A DNA stretch of 64,000 bases from Flavobacterium ginsengisoli (GTDB lineage: Bacteria; Bacteroidota; Bacteroidia; Flavobacteriales; Flavobacteriaceae), in the NCBI RefSeq assembly GCF_029625315.1, contig NZ_CP121110.1, forward strand, positions 4,694,501 through 4,758,500, given 5' to 3'. The notes below the pieces were generated by a model that searched no databases, had not been told where the DNA came from, and worked only from the letters and a program-made list of their open reading frames with translations. This document shows, piece by piece, positions 6,977 through 17,617 of this stretch. Position 1 is the first letter of the stretch. Each line of letters starts with the position of its first letter. The position numbers and the translations under genes are program-made.

Positions 6977-9900
6977 TTAGTTAATTAAAACCCAAGTTCC
7001 AGCTGCGATTAAAGCTTCAGCTTTTTTATACTTCATTGTTTCTGTTTTACCAGTAGCAATTTCTTGAACTACAACAGTATCGTTTCTGTTGATTTTTGGC
7101 ATATCTCTAACGATAGTTTCAGTAACTTGACGCTGTTGAGTTTCTCCAGCTTCACGGTTCATACTTTCGCTATTTGGAATTTCGTCTTTACTTAATTGTA
7201 AATTTTCTTTTGGACGTGCCACTTCTCTTGCTTCGTGAATTTCAGGAACATTTTGAGCTGGTAAATCACCTTTGAATAAGAATGAAATTACTTCTTTGTT
7301 AACGTTATCCAACATTCCTCTGAACAAGTTGAAAGCTTCTAATTTGTAGATAAGCAATGGATCTTTTTGCTCGTGAACAGCCAATTGAACAGATTGTTTC
7401 AATTCGTCCATTTTACGCAAGTGTTTCTTCCAAGCTTCATCAACAATAGAAAGAGTGATGTTTTTCTCGAAATCAGCAATCAATTGAGCACCTTCGCTAT
7501 CGTAAGCTTTTTTCAAGTCAGTTACAACATTTAAAGTTTTGATTCCGTCTGTAAATGGAACTACAATTCTTTCGAAATGGTTGTTTGGTTCTTCGTAAAC
7601 TCCTTTAATAATTGGGAAAGCTTCTCTTGCACTTCTTTCTGTTTTTTCAGTATAGAATGCTAAAGCTTCTTTATATACTTTTCCAGTAATTTCGATATCT
7701 GATAATTTTGTGAAATCAGCTTCAGAAATTGGAGATGTGATTCCGAAATAACGAATTAAATCAAACTCATATCCTTTGAAATCATTTGTAACTTTATTGT
7801 TACTTACAATTAATTCGCAAGTATCATAAAGCATATTAGCAATATCCAGTTTCAAACGCTCTCCAAACAATGCGTGACGACGACGTTTGTAAACTACTTC
7901 ACGTTGAGAGTTCATTACGTCATCATATTCTAATAAACGTTTACGAACACCAAAGTTGTTTTCTTCTACTTTTTTCTGAGCACGTTCGATAGATTTAGTC
8001 ATCATAGAATGTTGGATAACTTCACCTTCTTTCAATCCCATTCTGTCCATTACTTTCGCAACTCTTTCAGAACCGAATAAACGCATTAAGTTATCTTCAA
8101 GAGAAACGTAGAATTGAGAACTTCCGGATCTCCTTGACGACCAGAACGACCGCGTAACTGTCTGTCTACACGACGAGAATCATGACGCTCTGTACCAACG
8201 ATTGCTAAACCTCCCGCAGCTTTTACTTCTGGAGATAATTTAATATCGGTACCACGACCAGCCATGTTTGTTGCAATTGTTACAACTCCAGCTTTACCAG
8301 CCTCTTCAACGATTTGTGCTTCTTGCTTGTGCATTTTAGCATTCAATACGTTATGAGTGATTCCTCTCATTTTAAGCATACGGCTTAATAATTCTGAAAT
8401 CTCTACAGAAGTTGTTCCGATCAATACTGGTCTTCCTGCTTGAGATAATTCTGTAACATCTTCGATTACAGCGTTAAATTTCTCACGTGTTGTTTTGTAG
8501 ATATAATCTTCTTTATCAATTCTTGCAATTCCACGGTTTGTCGGAATTTCAACAACATCTAATTTGTAGATCTGCCATAACTCTCCTGCTTCTGTAACAG
8601 CTGTACCAGTCATACCAGCCAGTTTGTTGTACATTCTGAAATAGTTCTGTAATGTAACTGTTGCAAAAGTTTGAGTTGCGGCTTCGATTTTTACGTTTTC
8701 TTTAGCTTCAATCGCTTGGTGAAGACCGTCAGAGTAACGACGTCCGTCCATGATACGACCAGTTTGCTCATCGACAATCATAATTTTGTTGTCCATGATA
8801 ACGTACTCTACGTCTTTTTCGAATAAAGCGTAAGCTTTTAAAAGTTGAGTAAGAGTGTGGATACGCTCGCTTTTTACACCAAAGTCTTGGAATAATCTTT
8901 CTTTAGCTTCAGCTTCAGCGTCTTTGTCTAATTTTTGTTTTTCAATCGCGCCGATTTCTGTTCCAATGTCTGGTAAAACGAAGAAATCTGCATCAGTATC
9001 TCCAGAAAGGTATTTAATACCGTTATCTGTCAATTCTACCTGATTGTTTTTTTCTTCAATCACAAAATACAAAGCTTCGTCAACTTTGTGCATTTCGCGA
9101 TTGTTATCTTGCATGTATTGATTTTCAGTTTTTTGAAGCAATTGTTTAATTCCTTCTTCACTTAAAAATTTAATTAATGCTTTATTTTTAGGTAAACTTC
9201 TGTAAGCTCTTAATAATTGGAAACCTCCGTCTTTAGTATTACCTTCTTTGATTAATTTTTTAGCTTCTGCCAAGAAACCATTTGCTAACTGACGTTGTTG
9301 TGCAACTAAGTTTTCAATTTTTGGTTTCAATTCGTTGAATTCATGACGATCTCCCTGAGGAACTGGTCCAGAAATGATAAGCGGAGTTCTAGCATCATCA
9401 ATTAATACGGAGTCAACCTCGTCGACAATTGCAAAATTGTGTTTTCTCTGCACTAAATCGCTTGGCGAGTGCGCCATATTATCTCTTAAGTAGTCAAAAC
9501 CAAACTCATTGTTAGTTCCGTAAGTGATATCGGCATCGTATGCTTTCTTTCTTTGTTCTGTACTTGGCTGGTGATTGTCGATACAATCTACAGATAAACC
9601 GTGGAATTCGAATAAAGGAGCTTTCCACGTACTATCACGTTTTGCTAAGTAGTCATTCACTGTTACTAAGTGAACTCCGTTTCCTGTCAAAGCGTTTAAG
9701 TAAAGAGGAAGTGTAGCAACCAAAGTTTTACCTTCTCCTGTTTGCATTTCGGCAACTTTACCTTCGTGTAATACCATACCACCAATTAACTGAACATCAT
9801 AGTGAATCATGTCCCAAGTGATATCTTTTCCGGCAGCATTCCATTTGTTAGCCCAAACTGCTTTGTCGCCTTCAATCGTAATGTATGATTTTGTAGCTGA

Positions 9901-10320
9901 GAATTCGCGGTCTTTTGCAGTTGCAGTAACCTCAATATGAGAGTTTTCTTTAAAACGGCGAGCCGTTTCTTTTACAACAGAAAACGCTTCTGGAAGAATT
10001 TCCAATAAAGTTTTTTCAGAGATTTCATAAGCCTCTTTTTCAAGAGCGTCTATTGCATCATAAATGTCTTCTCTTTTATCGATGTCTTCGATGTTTTCTA
10101 CTTCTGCTTTCAAAGAAGCAATTTTAGCATCTTTATCAGCTCTAGCTTCTTTAATTCTATCTTTAAAATAAACGGTTCTTCCTCTTAGTTCGTCGTTTGA
10201 TAGACTCATTAAAGGAGCTTCGAATGTTTTAATTTTGTTTAAGTAAGGTTGTAAAGCTTTGACATCTTTTTGCGACTTATCGCCGACAAAGACTTTAATA
10301 ATACTGTTTATGAAACTCAT
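6977..10320 (-). CDS. secA: Preprotein translocase ATPase SecA (frameshifted in this sequence)
   Basis: SecA drives export of unfolded proteins through SecYEG. Two adjoining frames together give about 1115 residues. The N-terminal frame holds Walker A MQTGEGKT (about residue 190), [13 protein letters not shown] (about 298), GMTGTA and [12 protein letters not shown], and runs to [10 protein letters not shown] missing base near 8125 then shifts the frame; inserting one base restores [12 protein letters not shown] leading into [16 protein letters not shown] of the second frame. The scaffold and wing domains follow. The C-terminus ends [15 protein letters not shown] and lacks the Cys-rich SecB-binding zinc tail. 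An essential gene is unlikely to be truly broken, so the deletion is probably an artefact. Confidence 0.95.
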
Positions 10321-10363
10321 GATTTATTGTATTTCTTTATTATATAATATGTATTTGAACCAA

Positions 10364-10393
10364 AAAAAAGTCTCTATGATGAGAGACTTTTTT
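10364..10393. terminator. Terminator after the DUF2795 gene
   Basis: The perfect stem AAAAAAGTCTCT/AGAGACTTTTTT with a five-base loop lies 15 bases past the DUF2795 stop and separates that gene from secA on the minus strand. Confidence 0.85.
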
Positions 10394-10407
10394 CTTTGGT
10401 TTATTTT

Positions 10408-10629
10408 TTAATATTCATCCTCATTCCAAAGATAATCTTCGTCTGTTGGATAATCAGGCCAAATTTCTTCCATTGATTCATATATCTCACCCTCATCTTC
10501 GATTGATTGAAGGTTTTCTACTACTTCTAATGGAGCACCAGCTCTAATAGCGTAGTCTATAAGTTCGTCTTTGTTAGCAGGCCATGGCGCATCACTTAAA
10601 TAAGATGCTAATTCTAATGTCCAATACAT
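10408..10629 (-). CDS. DUF2795-like small protein
   Basis: This 73-residue, strongly acidic protein begins MYWTLELASYLSDAPWP and contains NKDELIDYAIRAGAPLEVVENLQ, the helical pattern of DUF2795 proteins that are common in Flavobacteria. The tail is rich in Asp/Glu and aromatic residues (EEIWPDYPTDEDYLWNED). No catalytic motif is visible and the function is unknown. It has its own terminator and lies just upstream of secA in the same direction. Confidence 0.8.
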   Translation of the reverse strand: MYWTLELASYLSDAPWPANKDELIDYAIRAGAPLEVVENLQSIEDEGEIYESMEEIWPDYPTDEDYLWNEDEY

Positions 10630-10723
10630 CTGTTATCTGTTTAGTTTGTGCAAAAATAAATTTTTTACTGAAAAAGACAAGTAAATTTTGATTTATTTTA
10701 ATAAAATTTAAGAACGTCAATTG

Positions 10724-10862
10724 CTAAATTCCAATTTTTAAATTCCAAACTCCAAAAAAGGCAGTTATAGCGCCTAGTTTCAGAATTTTTCTATGTAATT
10801 TAAATTCCTGGATTTTTACTTTTTCCTTGGAATTTGGGATTTCAAAAATTTGGAATTTCCAG
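10724..10862. repeat. Intergenic imperfect inverted repeat, AAATTCCAA family
   Basis: The left part carries AAATTCCAATTTTTAAATTCC and the right part GGAATTTGGGATTTC and TTGGAATTTCC, which are roughly complementary around a central segment with no ORF. It fills the gap between the DUF2795 and adenosyltransferase genes and resembles other dispersed flavobacterial intergenic repeats. Confidence 0.55.
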
Positions 10863-10867
10863 AAGAT

Positions 10868-11437
10868 TTATTTTCTGGGTATCCATTTCACTTCCTCCGC
10901 TTTTAAGTCTGAGGACAACTTTCGTGCCAAGACAAAAAGGTAGTCAGAAAGTCGGTTTAAGTACGTAATTGCTATTTCAGGAACGTGTTCATTATGACTT
11001 AAATGCACGGCTAAACGTTCTGCTCTGCGACAAATACAGCGTGCTATATGACAATGTGACACAGTTGGATGGCCTCCTGGTAAAACAAAATGCGTCATTG
11101 GCGGAAGGCTTTCGTCCATTTTGTCTATTTCGTTTTCGAGCAATTCAATATCGGAATCAATTATTCCGAGATTTTCTAAGCGAAGTTTTCCGTTTTTCAA
11201 AACTTCTTTTTCCTGTGGAGTTGCCAAAATGGCACCAACAGTAAAAAGTCGGTCTTGAATTTCGATTAAAATCGTTTTATAATGCGAATCCATTTCTTGA
11301 TCACGGATTAGTCCGATATAAGAATTCAACTCATCAACGGTTCCGTAACTGTCAATTCTGATATGATCTTTTGGTACACGGGTTCCTCCAAAAAGTGCCG
11401 TTGTGCCTTTATCGCCTGTTTTGGTATATACTTTCAT
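10868..11437 (-). CDS. PduO-type ATP:cob(I)alamin adenosyltransferase
   Basis: This 189-residue enzyme transfers the 5'-deoxyadenosyl group of ATP to cob(I)alamin to make coenzyme B12. The N-terminal P-loop-like signature YTKTGDKGTTALFGG (residues 4-18) and DSYGTVDELNSYIG are diagnostic of the PduO/CobA2 family, and RRAERLAVHL followed by YLNRLSDYLFVLAR matches the C-terminal helices of the trimer. It lies downstream of the ABC ATPase gene on the same strand, separated from it by an 82-base gap containing a short repeat. It may support adenosylcobalamin-dependent enzymes encoded elsewhere; the B12-binding radical SAM protein in this window is a separate potential cobalamin user. Confidence 0.93.
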   Translation of the reverse strand: MKVYTKTGDKGTTALFGGTRVPKDHIRIDSYGTVDELNSYIGLIRDQEMDSHYKTILIEIQDRLFTVGAILATPQEKEVLKNGKLRLENLGIIDSDIELLENEIDKMDESLPPMTHFVLPGGHPTVSHCHIARCICRRAERLAVHLSHNEHVPEIAITYLNRLSDYLFVLARKLSSDLKAEEVKWIPRK

Positions 11438-11445
11438 TTTTTTTA

Positions 11446-11483
11446 AGATGCTAAGGTTCTGAGATACTAAGATTCTAAGTTTT
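11446..11483. repeat. CTAAGATGCTAAGG-type dispersed repeat, copy 1
   Basis: TTAAGATGCTAAGGTTCTGAG followed by ATACTAAGATTCTAAG matches the repeats at 26030-26108 and 61185-61253. It lies just upstream of the adenosyltransferase start. Confidence 0.65.
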
Positions 11484-11519
11484 CTCTTTTTGCGATTAAA
11501 CGATTAACCAAATAAACGG

Positions 11520-12212
11520 TTAAACAGATTTTCTTGTGTCGCTTTCAATTAAACCGTCTCTCAAACGAATAATTCTATGTGCATAAGCCGCGATGTCTTC
11601 TTCGTGAGTTACAAGAATTACAGTATTTCCTTGTGCGTGAATATCTCCAAAAAGTTTCATGATTTCTACAGAAGTTTTACTGTCTAAGTTTCCTGTTGGT
11701 TCATCGGCAAGAATGATCGAAGGTTTATTGACTAAAGCTCTTGCAACGGCAACACGCTGGCGTTGTCCTCCAGAAAGCTGATTCGGCTGGTGATCCATTC
11801 TGTCGGCCAAATTAACTTGTTTTAAAACTTCGGTGGCACGCGCAATTCTTTCAGATTTGCCGTAACCGGCATAAATCATTGGTAATGCAACATTATCTAA
11901 AGCAGTAGTTCTAGGCAAAAGGTTGAATGTCTGAAAAACAAAACCAATCTCTTTGTTTCTAATTTCGGCCAATTCATCATCTTTCATTTGACTGACATCT
12001 TTTCCGTTTAAAATATAACGTCCAGAGGTTGGCGTGTCCAAACAGCCTAATAAATTCATTAATGTTGATTTTCCAGATCCAGAAGGTCCCATTAAAGCAA
12101 CATATTCGCCTTTTTGTATTTCTAGATTTATTCCTTTTAAAACATAAACCGTTTCATTGCCCAAAATAAAATTTCGTCTAATGTCGGTTATTTTAATTAA
12201 TGGTTCAGCCAT
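11520..12212 (-). CDS. ABC transporter ATP-binding protein, LolD/MacB type
   Basis: This 230-residue ATPase has Walker [10 protein letters not shown], the Q-loop in [18 protein letters not shown], the ABC signature [15 protein letters not shown], Walker [13 protein letters not shown] and the switch His in [13 protein letters not shown]. The [15 protein letters not shown] segment and the NLDSKTS motif are typical of the LolD/MacB/FtsE group, which powers MacB-like or lipoprotein-releasing permeases. No permease gene is adjacent, so its partner must be encoded elsewhere. The gene is monocistronic or first in an operon with the adenosyltransferase. Confidence 0.92.
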   Translation of the reverse strand: MAEPLIKITDIRRNFILGNETVYVLKGINLEIQKGEYVALMGPSGSGKSTLMNLLGCLDTPTSGRYILNGKDVSQMKDDELAEIRNKEIGFVFQTFNLLPRTTALDNVALPMIYAGYGKSERIARATEVLKQVNLADRMDHQPNQLSGGQRQRVAVARALVNKPSIILADEPTGNLDSKTSVEIMKLFGDIHAQGNTVILVTHEEDIAAYAHRIIRLRDGLIESDTRKSV

Positions 12213-12467
12213 TTCCTTTTACAATTTTGGATTTAAAAGTACAAAACACTTTTCAATAAAAATTATAAGTAGTTGAGAATTGGTTTTTGTTACAAAAACG
12301 CTTTCAGAAATAAAGTTTTAAAAGAATATATTTTTTAAATAGAAATGAGTTATATGTTTTTGAATTGTTTTTATATAATTGTCATTATTTTGTTAATTTT
12401 ATAGATTTAAGATATTTTTAATTTTCAAAACATGATAATAATGTAATTTATTGCGTCTTGGGTTTAG

Positions 12468-12475
12468 TAAATTTG
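12468..12475 (+). promoter_or_regulatory. Flavobacterial -7 element (TAAATTTG)
   Basis: TAAATTTG matches TAnnTTTG and lies 29 bases before the ATG of the lipoprotein gene at 12505. The rest of the gap (12213-12504) is AT-rich with no ORF. Confidence 0.55.
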
Positions 12476-12504
12476 ATTAATCAATTAATTAAATAATCAA
12501 GATT

Positions 12505-13166
12505 ATGAAAAATATCAAAATAGCTACAGGAATTGCATTATTAGTATTAGGGTTAACATCGTGTAAAGACGAGAAACAAGAAAAAGCTCAAAAAACAGTA
12601 GATAACTACGTTGTATATGTTGACTCTGTTAAAAATGTAGCCGCAGCCGATTTAAAAGACAATTGGAAAAGTGTAGAAGCAGAGTACGATAGAAGATCTC
12701 AAGAAGCGCAAGCGGCATTAGCAGACATTAAAGACAATGCTCTGCAGCAACAGAGAAAATAAATGCAAGTAAAATTAAATACGAGGAATTTAAAAATGAA
12801 ATGACCGCCCAATTTGCCCCTCCAGCTCCTAGTCCGAAACAGCAGTTAAGAGATGCTTTGTTTGGTGCAGGAAGAATTGGTGATGATATGAGTTTTAGCT
12901 GGGTTAATGCCCAAAATATTCATAGCGTTTATCAGCAGTTTGTTCATACTGTAGAAAATAATAAAGACAAATATTCTAGAGAAGATTGGGATGAAATTAA
13001 ATTAATGTACGAAGCTCTTGACAGTCGTAAAAATACAGTTGAAAAAGAAGGTTTGACAGCTGACGATAACCGAAAAATTGCTGGTTTGAAAATTAAATTT
13101 GCACCAATGTATAAGATAAACAGAATGGGAGCTAAATCTGAAGAAAATAAAGAAGCAAAAAAATAA
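12505..13166 (+). CDS. Small lipoprotein with charged helical body (frameshifted in this sequence)
   Basis: The reading starts with a lipoprotein signal, LLVLGLTSCKDEK, lipidated at Cys20. The first frame breaks near 12740; the next frame continues ATEKINASKIKYEEFKNEM and then runs to KSEENKEAKK, giving about 220 residues. Restoring GCTGCAGC in place of the observed GCTCTGCAGC repairs the frame with no stop. The mature part is rich in Lys, Glu and Asp and should be largely alpha-helical. I do not recognise a catalytic motif; it resembles short periplasmic lipoproteins of unknown function in Flavobacteria. It ends with its own bidirectional terminator. Confidence 0.72.
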
Positions 13167-13188
13167 GATTTTAAAATTTTGAATTAGT

Positions 13189-13220
13189 AAAAAAGACGAT
13201 CATTTCTGATCGTCTTTTTT
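13189..13220. terminator. Bidirectional terminator between convergent genes
   Basis: The perfect stem AAAAGACGATCA/TGATCGTCTTTT with a four-base loop lies between the lipoprotein gene (plus) and the methyltransferase gene (minus) and touches the stop of the latter. Confidence 0.85.
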
Positions 13221-13999
13221 TATGCTCTAATTATAAAATGCTCTTTCGGCTGTTCTCTTCTAAAGAATACAAATCCCCACTGATAAGTATCAATGGTGAC
13301 TTTTACTTTTGGATGATTTTTTATAATCCCCCAAGCTTCTTCCATATCTTCTGACCAATGAATATCATCAAAAATCCAAACAGAATCATTGTCGATTGTT
13401 GGCAATAAAAGGTCAAAATATTCTAAAGTTGCTTTCTTAGAATGATTTCCGTCAAAATATATCAGATTATAATTTGTTGCTTGAATGTTTTCAGAAATCA
13501 AAAAAGATTCAAATTCAGAAATTACATTTTCTACATTACTGCAATCAAATTCAGTTAGTTGATTTTGAGCAATATTTGCAGTATTTGGACAACCTTCTAT
13601 TGTTACTACTTTCGCTTTCGGATTTCCTAAAGCTAATGCAGCAGTTGCTAAACCCAAAGATGTTCCTATTTCTAGAATAGTTGAAGGCTGAAAATAATGG
13701 GTTACACGAAACAATAATTCTGCACGTTTTGGCGAAATTCCTGCTGTTTGTGCGATTTTAGAAATTTGCCTTCTATTTGATTTAAAAACTCTTGAACCTG
13801 CTCCAAAATCGGTTACTTCAATGAAATTTTTATTCTCTAAAAGCGATTTTCTGTATTTTTTTAGAATGGCGTATTCTGGTTTAGATTTCTTATCATAAAA
13901 GCATTTAGTTAACAGGCTGAAAACAAATGGAGAATGCACTGCATGTTCGTTTTTAGAATGCCAAAGAAAAGTTAGATAAGATTTAATTTGAAAGAACAT
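13220..13999 (-). CDS. Class I SAM-dependent methyltransferase
   Basis: This 259-residue protein has motif I ILEIGTSLGLATAALAL (about residue 100), motif II VVTIEGCPNTANIAQ and the metal-binding-like loop YFDGNHSKKATLEYFD seen in catechol O-methyltransferase-like enzymes. The N-terminal 90 residues (YLTFLWHSKNEHAVHSPF) form an additional helical domain found in Bacteroidota homologues. Substrate unknown. It lies just downstream of the FKBP gene on the same strand (22-base gap), so they may be cotranscribed. Start ATG at 13999 is consistent with the homologue-like N-terminus. Confidence 0.82.
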   Translation of the reverse strand: MFFQIKSYLTFLWHSKNEHAVHSPFVFSLLTKCFYDKKSKPEYAILKKYRKSLLENKNFIEVTDFGAGSRVFKSNRRQISKIAQTAGISPKRAELLFRVTHYFQPSTILEIGTSLGLATAALALGNPKAKVVTIEGCPNTANIAQNQLTEFDCSNVENVISEFESFLISENIQATNYNLIYFDGNHSKKATLEYFDLLLPTIDNDSVWIFDDIHWSEDMEEAWGIIKNHPKVKVTIDTYQWGFVFFRREQPKEHFIIRA

Positions 14000-14021
14000 C
14001 TAGAAATTTAGCTATTGGATG

Positions 14022-14495
14022 TTAGTTTACTTTAATCAATTTTACGTCGAAAAGAAGTACTGATCCAGCTGGTATTCCAGGACGAGGAGAACTTCCGTAA
14101 CCTAAATGTGCAGGAATAAGAAGAACGCCGCTTCCTCCTTCTTTAAAATAAGTAATTCCTTCTGTCCAACCTTTAATAACTTCATTAAGAGGAAAAGTCA
14201 ATCCGCTATCTGTACTTTTGTCAAATAGGCTTCCATTGGAAAAATAACCTTTGTATGCAACAGTGACTTTTGAAGTAGCGGTTGGTTGCGCGCCTGTTCC
14301 TGGCTCGTTAATTATATAATACAGACCTGTAGTGCTTTTTGTTGCAATCAAATTATTTTTAGTCAGATAATCTGTGATTTCTTTGTCATTCTCTGCACTA
14401 TAATCTTTTGGAGGGGTAACAGGTGTGTCTTTTTCTGTGCTGTTGCAAGAGATAAATAATGTTAAGGTAAATACAGCGACTAATAATTTTTTCAT
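14022..14495 (-). CDS. FKBP-type peptidyl-prolyl cis-trans isomerase lipoprotein
   Basis: This 157-residue protein starts with a lipoprotein signal, LTLFISCNSTEK, with the lipidated Cys at residue 17. The FKBP domain follows: VTVAYKGYFSNGSLFDKS, FPLNEVIKGWTEGI, GVLLIPAHLGYGSSPRPGI and SVLLFDVKLIKVN, all typical of the active FKBP fold. It probably speeds proline isomerisation in the periplasm, anchored to a membrane. Gliding bacteria often have several such lipoproteins; any specific link to T9SS or gliding here is only conjecture. Its stop is 22 bases before the methyltransferase start. Confidence 0.93.
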   Translation of the reverse strand: MKKLLVAVFTLTLFISCNSTEKDTPVTPPKDYSAENDKEITDYLTKNNLIATKSTTGLYYIINEPGTGAQPTATSKVTVAYKGYFSNGSLFDKSTDSGLTFPLNEVIKGWTEGITYFKEGGSGVLLIPAHLGYGSSPRPGIPAGSVLLFDVKLIKVN

Positions 14496-14562
14496 TTAGG
14501 GTATTTTTTTTAATATTTAATAAAGCGAAAGATAATCTTTGTGTAACCAAATTGAAGTCAGT

Positions 14563-16424
14563 CTATCCTTCCTGTTTGGCAGAAAGTTCAAACCAGCGTT
14601 CTTCCTTTGCATCAATCTTACTGATAATGTTTTGAAGTTCGTTTGCTTTTTTCTCAATATCAGCGTCGGCAACTTTTCCGTCAGAGAATAATTGTTCGAT
14701 TTTAGCTTTTTCAGCCTCAAGATCTTTAATTTCTCTTTCGATTTTCTGATATTCTTTTTGCTCGTTAAAACTTAAATTTCCTGTTGGATTATTTTGTTTC
14801 CAATCTTTCTTTTCGGCTTTGTTTTCTTCTTTTTGGGCAACATCTGCACTGTCTTCATATGCTCTAAAGTCAGAATAGTTTCCGGGAAATTTTCGATTTC
14901 TCCTTGTCCTCTAAAAACAAATAAATGATCGACAATTTTATCCATAAAATAACGGTCGTGAGAAACCACCAATAAGCATCCAGGATAATCTAAAAGGAAA
15001 CTTTCAAGAACGTTCAAAGTCACAATATCCAAATCGTTTGTTGGCTCATCGAGAATCAAGAAGTTTGGATTCTGAATTAGAACTGTACACAAGTATAAAC
15101 GTTTTAATTCTCCACCGCTTAATTTTTCAACATAATCGTATTGTTTTTTAGCATCAAAAAGAAAACGCTCTAATAATTGCGATGCAGAAATAATCTTTCC
15201 TTTTGTCAACGGAATATATTCTCCGTACTCTTTTATAATGTCAATAACACGCTGTCCCGGTTTTGGATTAATCCCAGATTGTGTATAATAACCAATTTTG
15301 ATAGTATCTCCTTTTACAACACGTCCGCTATCTGGCGGAATTGTTCCTGTCAAAAGATTTAAGAAAGTCGATTTTCCAGTTCCGTTTTTACCAATAATTC
15401 CGATTCTTTCTCCACGCTGGAAATCAAAACTGAAATTATCTAGAATAACACGATCTTTAAATTTCTTAGAAAGTTTATGAAGCTCAATAATTTTGCTTCC
15501 CATTCTTTCCATATTTATCTCAAGCTCAACTTTATTTTCTTTACGTCGGCTTTGTGCTTTTTCTTTAATAATGTAAAAGTCATCCTGACGCGATTTTGAT
15601 TTAGTCGTTCTCGCTTTTGGCTGACGACGCATCCATTCTAATTCTTTTACAAAAAGGTTTTTAGCTTTGTCAATACTGGCATTTTCAGAAGTAATTCTTT
15701 CTTCTTTTTTCTGTAAGTAATACGAATAGTTTCCTTTGTATTGGTATAATTTTCCGTTGTCTAATTCAATAATTTCATTACAAACGCGTTCCAAAAAGAA
15801 ACGGTCGTGCGTTACCATAAACAATGTAATGTTTTCTTTTGCAAAATAACTTTCAAGCCATTCGATCATTTCAAGATCTAAGTGGTTGGTTGGCTCATCT
15901 AGAATCAATAAATCTGGACGGTTGATTAGAATTATTGCTAATGAAAGACGTTTTTTCTGCCCTCCAGAAAGATTTTTCACTTTAAGTTTAAAATCTTCCA
16001 GCTTTAATTTAAAAAGAATCTGTTTGTATTGCGTTTCAAAATCCCATGCATTATGCTGATCCATTGCATCAAAAGCTTTTTGGTAAGCTTCTTCGTCAGA
16101 AGGATTTTCTAAAGCCTTTTCGTAAGCTTCAATAACTTTAAGCGTTTCATTGTCTGAAGCGAAAATGCTTTCTTCAATCGTAAGTTCATCTTGAAGGTTG
16201 TTGTCTTGAGATAGAAATGCCATTCTAATTCCTTTTCTTAAAACAACTTGCCCCGTGTCTGGTTCTTCCAAACCATTAATAATGCTCATAATGGTTGTTT
16301 TTCCGGAACCATTTTTTGCAATAAAAGCGATTTTTTGATCTTTATTGATTCCAAAAGAAATGTTGTCAAAAAGGACTCTTTCGCCAAATGACTTCGATAT
16401 ATTTTCTACAGATAAGTAATTCAC
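14563..16424 (-). CDS. ABC-F family ATPase (Uup-like; frameshifted near the C-terminus)
   Basis: This protein has two ABC domains and no membrane domain. Domain 1 has Walker A AKNGSGKTT, signature LSGGQKKRLSLA and LLILDEPTNHLD; the linker follows (about residues 240-310, rich in Arg/Lys); domain 2 has GKNGTGKST, LSGGELKRLYL and LILDEPTNDLD. A missing G near 14890 shifts the frame; with it restored the protein reads FPGNYSDFRAYE and continues through a charged coiled-coil tail to a TAG at 14563, about 620 residues. This architecture (C-terminal coiled coil) matches Uup-type ABC-F proteins, which act on ribosomes or nucleic acids. The tail would be lost if the shift were real. Confidence 0.88.
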
Positions 16425-16513
16425 TTTGTAATTATAAGTTATAAATTATGAGTTATGATGTATTCTAAAACATAACTTTCTGCAAAAGTAAACTATTATC
16501 TTACAATAGCGAA

Positions 16514-17479
16514 TTATTTATCGAGATACAAACCAAGAACAGAACTCAGATTAAAATAATGAATTTGTTGCGGATTGTTCAAAATAGGTTTTCGAACGAG
16601 AGATTCGTTGGTAATAAAATAATGAAGTCCGTCTTTTGTTGCAATTCCTTCTACTTGATGAAAAGGAAGTCTTAAATCGATTCTTCGTTTATTTCCAGAC
16701 AAGAAATTCTGATTTTTAAAATCGTAAAGCAGATAAAAGAAAGGTTTTCCAATTTTAGTGTAGCCGCACAAAACAATTAGTTTTTTGTTCTCCAAATAAG
16801 TGGCGCCAGTAACCAAACCTTTTGTGTCTAATGTCAATTTTAATTTTGCAATTTGAGATCCAGATTCTTTTGAAAGTGCATAAACAGTAGTTTTAGACGT
16901 TTTCCATTGTTTGGTAAACAAGTAAATGCTGTCTTTGGAAATAATAAAAGCTTCACAATCAAAATCGGTTTTGTTTGGTTTTGAAGGAGAAAAATCAGTT
17001 TGATCAGAATAAGTAAATGAAATGGTTTCTATTTTTGGATTTTGTTCTAGAAAAGACTTTTTCTCGATTTTAAGAATTCTTAAATCGGTTCTATTTCCAG
17101 CATAATTGTTTCCAAAATCGCCGATATAAATATAAGTATCGTCTTGAGAGATTTCTTCCCAATCATGATTGATAACTACCGGAAGAACAACTTTCTTTTT
17201 AATTCTTCCTAAAGTATCTAAACCATAAATTGTAGTGTCATGATCGTCGTTGTGTGTCCAAAGTAAATTTTCAAAAGCAATTAATCCTGAAGTTTCTTTT
17301 ATAGAATCACTTAATCGAAAAGAATATTCTGGCGTGAGTTTCAAATTTTTGTAGGTGCAACTTCCATTATTTTGTTTAGATGACAAACTGTAATTCTCTG
17401 CCTGTGGATCTGTGCAACCAGAAATTTGGGCGTAAACCGAAGTGGTGATTGTTAAAAAGAAAAAAACAATTTTTAGCAT
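16514..17479 (-). CDS. Secreted protein of unknown function, probable beta-propeller
   Basis: This 321-residue protein has a signal peptide (residues 1-18, ending VYAQ) followed by GCTDPQAENYSLSSKQ and GSCTY, a short cysteine-containing motif often seen at the start of secreted Bacteroidota proteins. The rest alternates short beta-strand-like stretches with features such as LLWTHNDDHDTTIYGLD, IYIGDFGNN and DFDCEAFIISKDSIYLFTK, suggesting a beta-propeller. No T9SS C-terminal domain is visible. It is not a recognised enzyme. It stands alone between the ABC-F gene and the divergent sugar transferase gene. Confidence 0.7.
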   Translation of the reverse strand: MLKIVFFFLTITTSVYAQISGCTDPQAENYSLSSKQNNGSCTYKNLKLTPEYSFRLSDSIKETSGLIAFENLLWTHNDDHDTTIYGLDTLGRIKKKVVLPVVINHDWEEISQDDTYIYIGDFGNNYAGNRTDLRILKIEKKSFLEQNPKIETISFTYSDQTDFSPSKPNKTDFDCEAFIISKDSIYLFTKQWKTSKTTVYALSKESGSQIAKLKLTLDTKGLVTGATYLENKKLIVLCGYTKIGKPFFYLLYDFKNQNFLSGNKRRIDLRLPFHQVEGIATKDGLHYFITNESLVRKPILNNPQQIHYFNLSSVLGLYLDK

Positions 17480-17617
17480 GAGTGCAATGTTAAGTCTGCA
17501 TAAGATAAAAGTAAAGTTTTAAATAATAGAATGAAATAAGTATAAAAAAAATATAATTTAAGTGTTATTTTGCATAAAAGTCTTTTTTATTCTTTTGGAT
17601 AAAATCAAGCCCCCAAC